A stretch of DNA of 64,000 nt from Sunxiuqinia rutila. Its GTDB lineage: Bacteria; Bacteroidota; Bacteroidia; Bacteroidales; Prolixibacteraceae. The notes under the pieces are model-generated. The model saw only the letters and a program-made list of their open reading frames with translations. It did not search any database and was not told the DNA's origin. The translations under genes were made by a program, and so were the position numbers. The DNA lies in NCBI RefSeq assembly GCF_050589705.1, contig NZ_JBNGOT010000007.1, positions 62,001 through 126,000 of the forward strand. Direction: 5' to 3'. The first letter of the stretch is position 1. Each line of letters begins with the position of its first letter. Positions 1 through 8,840 of this stretch are shown piece by piece.

Positions 1-1049
1 CTTTATTTGATGAGATTGTTGACTTTCTGAAAAAGCAAGAAGCGACTACGGACATTGACGAGAAAAAGCACTTGTGGAATAAAATAATTCAAACAGCAGC
101 TTTTAAAAGGCGCCAGAGGCGGGCACGAATTTATGCCTCCTTAACTACTGCAGCAGCTGTTTTCGTGGGGCTAATGGTGTGGATTGAACCTGCAAGCCGG
201 TTTGAAGATGATACGAAGCTAAACATGGTTTTTTCAGAGGTTTCCATCCCAAAGCAAGCTTCAGATATCATTCTCATGGTTTCTGACAGCAATGAAATTC
301 GAATTGATAAGGATACGGCGGTTGTCAATTTCTCTGAAAATGGAAAGATCACAGTAAATAACAAGGCAATAGCAACCCAGAGCTCGTCAAAGGGGATGGA
401 AGAAAAATATAACCAAATCATTGTCCCCGGTGGAAAACGTACCATGTTAACGTTATCGGATAGCACGAAAATCTGGATCAATGCGGGTACACGAGTTATT
501 TTTCCAAAAGAATTTAAAGGAGTTAAGCGGAAAATTTTTGTTGATGGAGAGGCTTATCTGGAAGTAGCTAGAAATACTGAAAAGCCTTTTATTGTTGAAA
601 CTCCTGCCCAGTTTGAGATTGAAGTGTTAGGAACTTCGTTTAATGTTTGTACTTACGATGAATTAGAATTTGCCACAGTCGTTCTTGCTCATGGAAGCGT
701 TGAGATCAAGGGAGTTGGACGGCAGAAGAGGATTATGAGCCCAAATCAACTCGTCCGAATTGATGAAAAAGGGGTATTGGACGAAACGATTTCAGTAAAT
801 GCTGAGGACTATACCAGTTGGACCAAAGGAATAATGGTTTTGAACTCCAGGCCTTTTTCTGAGGTGGTGAAAACGCTTCAAATTTATTTTGGTGTTTCGT
901 TAGAGGTAGATCAATCGTTGGATGAAATCATTTCAGGACAGCTGGCTCTTAAAGACAATTTTGATGAAGTACTTTCCGGCTTGCAGCATATTGTTGCTTT
1001 CACTTATTCGAAGGATCAGAATGGAATATATAAAATTGAAAAGCATTGA
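1..1049 (+). CDS. FecR-family anti-sigma factor, 5' end outside window
   Basis: The reading frame is open from the first complete codon at base 3, so the protein begins before the window; the first in-frame start-like codon (TTG at 72) is internal. The visible part has a short cytoplasmic segment, one membrane helix (around AAVFVGLMVWI), a periplasmic FecR domain with the typical stretch about IWINAGTRVIFPKEF and VDGEAYLEVA, and a C-terminal DUF4974-like domain (FSEVVKTLQIYFGVSLEV). FecR proteins relay substrate binding by an STN-type TonB receptor to an ECF sigma factor. The receptor gene follows 194 bases downstream, with a terminator-like hairpin between. The cognate sigma factor gene is probably upstream, outside the window. 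Confidence 0.93.
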   Translation, partial: LFDEIVDFLKKQEATTDIDEKKHLWNKIIQTAAFKRRQRRARIYASLTTAAAVFVGLMVWIEPASRFEDDTKLNMVFSEVSIPKQASDIILMVSDSNEIRIDKDTAVVNFSENGKITVNNKAIATQSSSKGMEEKYNQIIVPGGKRTMLTLSDSTKIWINAGTRVIFPKEFKGVKRKIFVDGEAYLEVARNTEKPFIVETPAQFEIEVLGTSFNVCTYDELEFATVVLAHGSVEIKGVGRQKRIMSPNQLVRIDEKGVLDETISVNAEDYTSWTKGIMVLNSRPFSEVVKTLQIYFGVSLEVDQSLDEIISGQLALKDNFDEVLSGLQHIVAFTYSKDQNGIYKIEKH

Positions 1050-1159
1050 CTTTTTAAATAAAAGGATATGGAAAATTACAAATACGAACCTAAAATCTAA
1101 ATGAATAAAAACGAATTGCCTATGAGGAAATGACAAGACAGAAAGAATAAAAAACAAAT

Positions 1160-1195
1160 AAGCCGGTCGATACTGGTATTATCGTCCGGCTTTTA
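1160..1195 (+). terminator. Rho-independent terminator after fecR
   Basis: Inverted repeat AAGCCGG (1160-1166) / CCGGCTT (1186-1192), extended inward by CGATA/TATCG across one T-T mismatch, loop about 7 bases, then TTTT. It separates fecR from the SusC gene, so susC probably has its own promoter or depends on readthrough. No good -7 box was found between 1196 and 1242. Confidence 0.7.
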
Positions 1196-1242
1196 ATGAG
1201 ATTCAAAATGTAAATTTTAAAATCTATTACTTATACAAATAT

Positions 1243-4200
1243 ATGATTAAAATAGATGCAAATGGCTTAAATAAGCGGTCACTATTAAGGAATAATATTC
1301 GCAGAATGAAATTGTTAATGGTCTGCCTTATTTTAGGGTTACAATTAGGTTACGGCGAAAACAGTTATTCGCAAACGGTAACAATATCCGTCAATGCCGC
1401 AGGGAAGACGGTAAAAAGTGTGTTAAAAGAAATCAGTCAGAAAACAGAGTTTGTTTTTATCTATCAAGATAATGCTCTGGATCTTAACCGGGAAGTTGAG
1501 GCTCAATTCGATCAGCAAGAGATAACGACTATTCTCGATGAGTTGTTTAAAAATTCAGAGAATGCTTATGTGATATCAGGAAGGCAAATCTATATTACCA
1601 AAAAAGCAAAAGCTACTCCGGAAACGAAATCTCAGTCTCCTAAGAGAGTTGTAACTGGTACTGTATCAGAGGAGGCAGGAGAGTCTCTGCCTGGAGTAAC
1701 TGTTCTTGAGAAAGGTACTGTAAATGGTACCATTACTGATTTTGAGGGACGGTATACTCTTGAGGTTAATCCTGATGCTGTGCTTGTATTCTCGTTTGTT
1801 GGAATGACGACCAAGGAGGTGAATATTGGTGATTCGAATGGTGCTGTTGATGTGACGTTAAGTTCCAGCGAGATAGGCATCGATGAAGTGGTTGTAACGG
1901 CACTGGGAATAAAAAAAGAAACCAAAGCTTTAGGTTATGCTGTTCAAAAAGTTTCGGGCGATAATGTTAGCAAGGTAAAAGGTGTTGACTTTGCCACTAG
2001 TTTAACGGGAAAAATTGCCGGTTTAAACGTTGCTAATAGTACTGAATTCAATAGTGCTCCTACCATTTCATTGCGCGGAGAATCTCCTTTATTGGTTGTA
2101 GATGGAGTTCCATATAACAACCTTTCATTAAGAGATATTGCTGCCGATGACATTGAATCGATCGATGTTTTGAAGGGAGCAACAGCTTCTGCTCTTTATG
2201 GTGCGCGTGGAGGAAGTGGTGCGATCATGATTGTGACTAAGCGTGGCAAGGAAGAAGGTCTTCAGGTCGAGATCAATAGTAGTACCATGATTAATGCCGG
2301 TTATTTGCGTAAACCGGAAGTTCAAACATCATACAGTACCGGGCAGGGAGGTAAATACCTTGCAGGTAGTTATGTATGGGGAGATAAAATGGATATTGGT
2401 CGTGAAGCGGTACAATACAATCCATTTACTTATGAATGGGAAACACAGCCCTTGGTGGCTAAAGGAAAAAATAACCTGAAAAATTTCCAGGAGTTTAGTT
2501 CCATTGTCAATACTAATGTGAGTGTCACACAAAAGGGAAAATATGGAAGTTTTCGTACTTCTTTAACTCACGTTTATAACAAGGGACAATGGCCCAATGA
2601 AAAGCTTAATAAAATTACATATTCTGTAGGTGGGGATATGAAATTTGGAAAGTTTAAATCAGATGCCGGATTGACCTATAATAAACGGTTTTATCCGAAT
2701 AAAGGAGGTACCGGCTATGGAGGCAATGGCTACTTGTACAATTTATTAATCTGGTCGGGTGTCGATTTTGATATTCGTGATTATAAGGATTATTGGTACA
2801 AAAAAGACGAGTTATCAAACTGGATGGATCGCTCCTGGTACGAAAACCCATACTACATAGCTCATGAAATTACATCGGGCAATGATTATGATATAGTTAA
2901 TGGGTTTATCAATACTTCCTATGATATTGCGCCATGGCTGACTGCGACGCTTCGATCAGGTATGGATATGGGCGTTAGTAAATCGGAATATAAGACGCCT
3001 ATCGGCGCGACAGCTGGTTGGGGTGGTCGAAAAGGATACTATAGTGTTTCCAGAAATAATAACTTCAGCATTAATAACGATCTGATACTAATGGGGGATT
3101 ATACCTTTAATGATTTTAATGTTAATGGCTTGCTGGGCGGATCTATTTATTACCTAAAGAATGATGGACTGAGTTCAAATACGGAAGGTGGTATTATTGT
3201 TCCCGGTTATTATTCTTTGAATGCTTCTGTGGATCCAGCCCAAACCAGCAAATGGTATTCACAAAAGCAAGTTAATTCATTCTACGGAAAATTTTCTGCC
3301 TCTTGGAAAAGTGCTGTTTTCTTAGATGTTACCGGGCGTAATGACTGGTCTTCAACTTTGCCGGAATCAACCCGTTCGTATTTTTATCCTTCAGTGGCAT
3401 CAAGTTTGGTTCTGTCAGAATTCATTACGATGCCTGAGTTTTTTGATTTTTGGAAACTTAGGGGCTCATGGACAATGACTAAGCAAGACATGAGTATTTA
3501 TGCCATTAATCAGGTTTTCAACATCAGTACCGATGTGTGGAATAACATGACGGCAGCTTACGCCCCAACTTCGATAAAAGATGCGATTATTTCGCCAGCC
3601 ACTTCTCGTTCCTATGAAATTGGAACAGCTGCTCATTTCTTAAATAATCGGTTGCGATTAGATGTAACCTACTATAACAAGCTCAACTATAATAATTCTC
3701 GTTCTGCAAGAATTAGTTCGACGACAGGCTATTACAATACTCTTATTAATATTGATGAAGAACAGGAGCGTAAAGGGTTCGAGGTAATTTTGTCCGGCGA
3801 TATCATCAAAAGCAAAGAGCTAAACTGGAAGGCGACATTTAACTGGGCAAGAGATCGTTATTATTACGCGAATATCGATCCGGTTTATTCGACGCAAAAA
3901 GGTTGGGTTGCAAAAGGTAAACGTTGGGATTGGTTAAGTGCTTATGACTACCAAAGAGATCCTAATGGCAATATTATTCATGGAAATGATGGGATGCCAT
4001 TAATTAACCAATATGAAAGTTTGCAAGGATATACTGCTCCTGACTGGATGTTTGGTTTGAGCACGCAAGTTTCGTACAAGAATTTGACACTTGATATAAG
4101 TGTTGACGGAAAAGTAGGAGGATTAGCTCATGCACAAATTGATCAGGCCATGTGGAACTCGGGTTCTCACATTGATAGTGATAATGATTATCGTTATGAG

Positions 4201-4617
4201 GAGGTGGTCAATGGAAATAAAACATTTATTGGAGAGGGAGTTAAAGTGGTCTCAGGAAGTGCCGAATGGGATGCCGATGGCAATATTATTCGGGATGATC
4301 GGGTATATGAACCGAACGATAAAGTGGTTTCTTATGAGACATATATGACTCGTACAAATCCTTATATTGGAACTGTTCGGACTCAAAATTTACTGGATAA
4401 AACCTTTGTTAAGTTGCGAAATATTGCCATTAGTTACGCTTTGCCACCAACTTTTTATGAAAAGTTGAATTTGAAGCAAGCATCAATTGGAGTAGTGGGG
4501 CAAAATCTATTGATGTGGACCCGCGATTTTAAATTTTCAGATCCTGATGTCGGCGTTGAGAATATCAATTCTCCATCCATTCGCTATGTTGGTTTTAATT
4601 TGAAACTTAATTTCTAA
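1243..4617 (+). CDS. SusC/RagA-family TonB-dependent outer-membrane transporter with STN signalling domain
   Basis: A 1124-residue outer-membrane transporter that imports an oligomeric or bulky ligand using TonB energy. In order: a signal peptide ending near NSYSQ, an STN domain (about 45-125; VKSVLKEISQKTEFVFIY), a CarboxypepD_reg-like domain (about 137-210; VTGTVSEEAGESLPGVTV), a TonB-box-like stretch (DEVVVTALGI), a plug with the SusC motif ASALYGARGGSGAI, and a long barrel ending in a terminal Phe (LKLNF). The STN domain indicates that it signals to a FecR/ECF pair, consistent with the fecR upstream. It is followed after 13 bases by its SusD partner. The substrate cannot be read from sequence; the phosphatase gene downstream points to a phosphate-bearing ligand. 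Confidence 0.95.
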   Translation: MIKIDANGLNKRSLLRNNIRRMKLLMVCLILGLQLGYGENSYSQTVTISVNAAGKTVKSVLKEISQKTEFVFIYQDNALDLNREVEAQFDQQEITTILDELFKNSENAYVISGRQIYITKKAKATPETKSQSPKRVVTGTVSEEAGESLPGVTVLEKGTVNGTITDFEGRYTLEVNPDAVLVFSFVGMTTKEVNIGDSNGAVDVTLSSSEIGIDEVVVTALGIKKETKALGYAVQKVSGDNVSKVKGVDFATSLTGKIAGLNVANSTEFNSAPTISLRGESPLLVVDGVPYNNLSLRDIAADDIESIDVLKGATASALYGARGGSGAIMIVTKRGKEEGLQVEINSSTMINAGYLRKPEVQTSYSTGQGGKYLAGSYVWGDKMDIGREAVQYNPFTYEWETQPLVAKGKNNLKNFQEFSSIVNTNVSVTQKGKYGSFRTSLTHVYNKGQWPNEKLNKITYSVGGDMKFGKFKSDAGLTYNKRFYPNKGGTGYGGNGYLYNLLIWSGVDFDIRDYKDYWYKKDELSNWMDRSWYENPYYIAHEITSGNDYDIVNGFINTSYDIAPWLTATLRSGMDMGVSKSEYKTPIGATAGWGGRKGYYSVSRNNNFSINNDLILMGDYTFNDFNVNGLLGGSIYYLKNDGLSSNTEGGIIVPGYYSLNASVDPAQTSKWYSQKQVNSFYGKFSASWKSAVFLDVTGRNDWSSTLPESTRSYFYPSVASSLVLSEFITMPEFFDFWKLRGSWTMTKQDMSIYAINQVFNISTDVWNNMTAAYAPTSIKDAIISPATSRSYEIGTAAHFLNNRLRLDVTYYNKLNYNNSRSARISSTTGYYNTLINIDEEQERKGFEVILSGDIIKSKELNWKATFNWARDRYYYANIDPVYSTQKGWVAKGKRWDWLSAYDYQRDPNGNIIHGNDGMPLINQYESLQGYTAPDWMFGLSTQVSYKNLTLDISVDGKVGGLAHAQIDQAMWNSGSHIDSDNDYRYEEVVNGNKTFIGEGVKVVSGSAEWDADGNIIRDDRVYEPNDKVVSYETYMTRTNPYIGTVRTQNLLDKTFVKLRNIAISYALPPTFYEKLNLKQASIGVVGQNLLMWTRDFKFSDPDVGVENINSPSIRYVGFNLKLNF

Positions 4618-4630
4618 TCTTTTTAAAACT

Positions 4631-6151
4631 ATGAATTTAAATAAAATAATAATTGGGTTTGCAGCTTTAATCTTATTTGCCGCATGCAGTAAATTCGATG
4701 AGTTGAATACCAATAGCGATTCAGCTACGAAAGTAAACTCGAAACTTTTAGCTACCGGGGCTATTATGGGAATCATGAAACCGTCATCAGGTGCAGGTTT
4801 TGTAGATAGTCAATTTCTTCCCAAGTATTTGGCGTGGGGTGAAGGTTCGCGAGGAAATCAATATAACAACTTTGGAAGGGCGAGTTTTGATAGTTTTACG
4901 ACATTGCGAAACTATCGACTTATGGCTGAACTGGCCGAAGAACGGGATCGTAATGCCTATGAGGCATTAGCTCTTTTCTTGGAAAGTTATTTGATTTACA
5001 ATCAGACTATTGCCGTGGGCGATATTCCCTACTCCGAAATATTGAAAGGTAAAGAGAATTTGTTAACCCCTAAATACGATGCTCAGAAAGATATTTTTAA
5101 ATCTTTGCTGACCAATTTGGATCGTTCTGTTGAGTTATTCGGTAACGCTTCAGATTTTGAAGGAGATCCTATTTTTGGAGGAAATGTCAATAAGTGGAGA
5201 AAGGTTGTTAATGCCTTTGAGTTAAGGGTACTTATCAATCTTTCCAAAAAAGAATCAGATCCTGATCTTAATGTAAAGCAAAAATTTGCACAAGTTTATC
5301 AACGTGGTCTTTTAATGGAAGGGAACGGAGATAATCTCCAACTGGTATTCTCAAGTAAATCAGGTCAGTTGTATCCTTTTAATATTGCCTATAATAAGCA
5401 CTTTGACTATCCGATGCTTTCGAATACGTTGATGGATATTTTGCAAGAGAATAACGATTATAGGATGTTTTATTTTGCGTCTCCTTCAAAAGCTAAACTT
5501 GCGGAGGGGAAGGTAGAAAGTGATTTTGACGCTTATGTTGGAGTAGAGGTTTCGGATCCTATTGAGGATATTAGAGCTAAATATGTGTCTGGAGAATATT
5601 GTGGGTTTAATAAACGATTCATTTACTATGAGCCAGGCGAGCCTTATATTTTGATTGGTTATGCTGAGCAAAACTTTATTCTTGCTGAAGCTGCATTGCG
5701 TGGCTGGATTACAGAAGATGCTTCATTGTTTTATACAAAGGGAATACGAGCCCATTTTGATTTTCTTCGTGAATGGACTCCTGATGATGTCACTTATCAT
5801 CATGGGCGAAAGATTACAGACGAAGTAATTGATGATTATTTGGTAAATCCTTCGGTTCAATTATCCGGAGAGTTTGAAGACAAACTGGAGATGCTTATGG
5901 AGCAAAAGTACGTAGCTTCATTCTTGCAACTCGCTTGGCAGTCGTATTATGATTACAGACGTACGGGATACCCGGTTTTACCAATAAATCCCGAAACGAA
6001 TTTGAATTTTAAAGAGCCGTCTAAAATCCCGGTGCGTTGGTTGTATCCTCAGGTTGAATTTGATTATAATAAGGAACAGGTTCAGAAAGCACTAGATAGC
6101 CAATATGAAGGAGTTGATGAGGTGAATAAACTCATGTGGATATTAAAATAA
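4631..6151 (+). CDS. SusD/RagB-like nutrient-binding outer-membrane lipoprotein
   Basis: A 506-residue lipoprotein with signal peptide and lipobox (LFAACS, Cys at about 19), then FDELNTNSDSATKV, an N-terminus characteristic of the SusD-like family (SusD-like_2 type rather than classic starch SusD). SusD proteins form a lid over the SusC barrel at the cell surface and capture the ligand. The C-terminal part (KYVASFLQLAWQSYYDYRRTGYPVLP) is typical of the family. It lies between susC (13-base gap) and the secreted phosphatase gene (11-base gap), so the three are almost certainly one operon. It is full length. Confidence 0.93.
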   Translation: MNLNKIIIGFAALILFAACSKFDELNTNSDSATKVNSKLLATGAIMGIMKPSSGAGFVDSQFLPKYLAWGEGSRGNQYNNFGRASFDSFTTLRNYRLMAELAEERDRNAYEALALFLESYLIYNQTIAVGDIPYSEILKGKENLLTPKYDAQKDIFKSLLTNLDRSVELFGNASDFEGDPIFGGNVNKWRKVVNAFELRVLINLSKKESDPDLNVKQKFAQVYQRGLLMEGNGDNLQLVFSSKSGQLYPFNIAYNKHFDYPMLSNTLMDILQENNDYRMFYFASPSKAKLAEGKVESDFDAYVGVEVSDPIEDIRAKYVSGEYCGFNKRFIYYEPGEPYILIGYAEQNFILAEAALRGWITEDASLFYTKGIRAHFDFLREWTPDDVTYHHGRKITDEVIDDYLVNPSVQLSGEFEDKLEMLMEQKYVASFLQLAWQSYYDYRRTGYPVLPINPETNLNFKEPSKIPVRWLYPQVEFDYNKEQVQKALDSQYEGVDEVNKLMWILK

Positions 6152-6162
6152 TGCGAAATTGA

Positions 6163-7398
6163 ATGATGAGTATAAAAAAAGTGTTTTTGACAGTAGTCTT
6201 TGCTTGGATGGTATTTTTTACCATCCAGGCAAAAACTCGCAAAGTTGTTTATATTGTTCTTGATGGTATCCCAGCCGATTATGTGGAACGTGTTCGTCCC
6301 AAGACTGTATTTGATATTGCCGATAAAGGGGCTTATGCGCGAGGGTATACCGGCGGCGAAATAGGAGGATATTCGCAAACCCCAACTATCTCGGCTGTAG
6401 GATATACTAATATTCTAACCGGAACGTGGCTTAATAAGCATAATGTACCAGGCAATTCGAATTTGAAGCCTAACTATAATTATTGGAGTATTTTCCGAAT
6501 AGCGAAAGAGCAACAACAGGATTTTAAGACGGCGCTTTTTTCCAGCTGGGTTGATAATCGAACCGTTCTTATTGGCGAAGGAAAAGAGGAAACGAATCAG
6601 CTTCAAATAGACTATGTATACGATGGCTATGAACTTGATAAAACGCGCTTCCCGGAGAAAAAAGACCATAAGCAGATTTTTGAAATTGACTCTGTTGTTT
6701 GCCAAAAAGCAGCAGCAAGTATTCGTCGCGATGCTCCGGATTTGAGTTGGGTTTATTTGTGGTATACCGATTCTGGTTTTCATCTTTATGGAGATGGAGC
6801 CTTTATGGATGACTATGTGAATAAAACAGATCAATTGATTGCTCAAATCTGGGAGGCTGTTCAATATCGTGAAAAAATGTTTGATGAAGATTGGCTGGTT
6901 ATTGTTACCACTGATCATGGTCGTTCGGAAAGTGGACACGGCCATGGTGGGCAGTCGGAAAGAGAACGCTCTGTATGGATTTCAACCAATCAGAAAAAGG
7001 TTAATAACCATTTTGGTAGTGCTTCCCTGTCTTTAGTTGATATTTTACCTACAATTTGTCATTTTATGGATTTCGATGTGCCCCGTGATCTGGCCTTTGA
7101 GCAAGACGGAATTTCATTTTTGGGAAAGAACGATATTTCAGCTCTTAAGACCAGCCCCTATGATGATACTGTGGTTCTTAGCTGGAATAGCTCATCGACA
7201 AATAATAAGGCTATCATTTATATGGCTACTACTAACCATTTCAAAGAAGGTGGAGTTGAAGAATGGATAGAACTGGGGGAAGTTCCTGCTAAAGCAGGGG
7301 CTTTTACGGTAGACTTATCGCAATATCCGGCATCGAAATTTTACAAATTTGTGGTGAGCACACCACACAATGCGCTTAACCGCTGGTTAAGAAAATAA
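6163..7398 (+). CDS. Secreted alkaline phosphatase superfamily protein (nucleotide pyrophosphatase/phosphodiesterase-like)
   Basis: A 411-residue protein with a signal peptide (cleavage near TIQAKT), then an alkaline-phosphatase-superfamily core: metal-ligand Asp in YIVLDG (Asp34), a nucleophile region PTISAVGYTNILTG (Thr76 or Ser78; Ser78 aligns with the usual Thr), a second metal set in YTDSGFH, and TDHGRSESGHGHGG. The family hydrolyses phosphomonoesters, phosphodiesters or phosphonates with two zinc ions; the exact substrate cannot be decided here. As the third gene of the susC-susD operon it probably works in the periplasm or at the surface on the imported ligand. Homologues are often annotated only as 'alkaline phosphatase family protein'. 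Confidence 0.85.
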   Translation: MMSIKKVFLTVVFAWMVFFTIQAKTRKVVYIVLDGIPADYVERVRPKTVFDIADKGAYARGYTGGEIGGYSQTPTISAVGYTNILTGTWLNKHNVPGNSNLKPNYNYWSIFRIAKEQQQDFKTALFSSWVDNRTVLIGEGKEETNQLQIDYVYDGYELDKTRFPEKKDHKQIFEIDSVVCQKAAASIRRDAPDLSWVYLWYTDSGFHLYGDGAFMDDYVNKTDQLIAQIWEAVQYREKMFDEDWLVIVTTDHGRSESGHGHGGQSERERSVWISTNQKKVNNHFGSASLSLVDILPTICHFMDFDVPRDLAFEQDGISFLGKNDISALKTSPYDDTVVLSWNSSSTNNKAIIYMATTNHFKEGGVEEWIELGEVPAKAGAFTVDLSQYPASKFYKFVVSTPHNALNRWLRK

Positions 7399-7471
7399 GC
7401 TGTAGGTCTTCCGTTGCATTCGTTCACAAGGAGTGAAATGCGAGGAGCTACAAATGATATTTACGGTATTG

Positions 7472-7515
7472 ATTTCCTGATCCACTGAACATCAGCGGGT
7501 CAGGAAATTTTATTT
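7472..7515 (+). terminator. Terminator of the susC-susD-phosphatase operon
   Basis: Inverted repeat ATTTCCTGATCC (7472-7483) / GGGTCAGGAAAT (7498-7509) with one wobble pair and a 14-base loop, followed by TTTATTTT. It sits 74 bases after the phosphatase stop codon. Confidence 0.75.
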
Positions 7516-7658
7516 TGCGGTCAAAGTTCCTCTTTCGATCTATTTGTTTGACTGTGTTTTAGGTGGATTTACTCGGCTGCGAGAATGTGAACTATTTACA
7601 GGATATAACTTTTCTGGTTCCGATTATCGGATGAAAATCTTCGATACCTCGTCCATGC

Positions 7659-8300
7659 CTAAGTTGAATGATTTGCTTTATAAAAAGCTTGTCGATTCAT
7701 AAGGAGTAACAAGGTCAGATTCTTTTCCAGTGTTTCGCTATTGAAAAAAGATTGGTTGTTTTTGTCAAGTAATAATTTCCGTAGTTTGGCCAGCGCTCTT
7801 GAAGCCAGATTCATTGAGGATTGTTCGTTAATACCAAGAATCTCAGCAATTTCTCTGTGGGAAAGTTCTTGTATATACTTTAAATAGATAATTTGTCTCT
7901 GGTTTTCAGATAATTGATTGTAGCAATTGATTAACTTCTTGACTAATAGAAGTTCTTCATCATTATTTGTTCCGAAACTTTTCTCCAGCTCATCTTCTTC
8001 AATAATCAGATGAAACGGTATGTCTTTTTCAGAAAGATAAAGCTTGTTTTTTGTCAGCTTATCAATGATAATATTACGAATCGATTTTAGCAGATACGAA
8101 CGAACACAAGGAGTAGATTTTATATTCTTACCTGAGTACAGCTTTACAAACAAATCCTGTATACAATCTTTTATGAAATCTGTGTCAGGATATAACTTCA
8201 ATCCATAGTTTAGTAAGTGGTCATAGTATTTGGTATATATGACTTCAAGAATTTGTTTTTGCCCATTAACAAAAATGTTCCAATATTCGGAATCTTTCAT
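7659..8300 (-). CDS. ECF-type RNA polymerase sigma factor (sigma-70 family)
   Basis: A 213-residue protein with sigma region 2 (IYTKYYDHLLNYGLKLY...FIKDCIQDLFVKLY) and region 4 helix-turn-helix (LSENQRQIIYLKYIQELSHREIAEILG). This resembles the short sigma-70 factors that pair with FecR in Bacteroidota. It is convergent with the SusC/SusD operon and has no anti-sigma gene beside it: upstream (above 8300) lies only a doubtful small ORF. The C-terminal tail after region 4 (about 25 residues, including TLEKNLTLLLLMNRQAFYK) is hydrophobic and longer than in many ECF factors. It may control a distant locus, or the fecR/susC system at the left edge. Confidence 0.9.
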   Translation of the reverse strand: MKDSEYWNIFVNGQKQILEVIYTKYYDHLLNYGLKLYPDTDFIKDCIQDLFVKLYSGKNIKSTPCVRSYLLKSIRNIIIDKLTKNKLYLSEKDIPFHLIIEEDELEKSFGTNNDEELLLVKKLINCYNQLSENQRQIIYLKYIQELSHREIAEILGINEQSSMNLASRALAKLRKLLLDKNNQSFFNSETLEKNLTLLLLMNRQAFYKANHST

Positions 8301-8435
8301 TACTCGTATTAGCTAGGTATGTTTGACATCTGATCCAATTGAACTGTTTCTCTACGAATGTCAGTTTTGGAATAAGATGTCAATCGTCAATTTTTTTAAA
8401 GTCAGGCTTTAGTGATTTTTTAAAAAAGGTAATTC

Positions 8436-8693
8436 ATGGTGATAAAAATACAGAAAACTTTTATCAATGGGGGTGTTTCTTTGGTGGAATTTGAATCAGA
8501 AATCAGAAACACGGATTACGGAGTTGAGTGGGGAAAACCTTATTCTATAACCATTTCAGTGATTCTATATTTCAATAAACGTTTGGCATTTGAGAGTTTG
8601 ACAGTTGACTTTAGTTATGGCCAATATGGGGAGCCTAAGTTTATTTTCTACTCTCCGTTTTTTATGGGTTTTGTCTGGAGGCTCTTCCGCTAG
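8436..8693 (+). CDS. Hypothetical small protein, doubtful
   Basis: An 85-codon frame with AAAGG six bases before the ATG, in an otherwise gene-free stretch between the sigma factor and the SGNH gene. The product (starts MVIKIQKTFINGG, ends FFMGFVWRLFR) matches no family I recognise. It has no signal peptide. Its base composition is AT-rich like the flanking accessory block. It may be a real small gene, a remnant of a larger one, or chance. The rest of 8301-8840 shows no other coding signal. Confidence 0.3.
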   Translation: MVIKIQKTFINGGVSLVEFESEIRNTDYGVEWGKPYSITISVILYFNKRLAFESLTVDFSYGQYGEPKFIFYSPFFMGFVWRLFR

Positions 8694-8840
8694 GTCTTAT
8701 ACCGATGATACTCAGGGACAATTTCTAACTTTCTGTATTGGAAGGCGGAAAACCTACTTATTTGTTTGTAACTTCACAAAAGCGAAGGGTGTATCTTTCG
8801 TTTCCTGTTGTTGCAAAGCTTGAATCAAAAAAATGAAATC

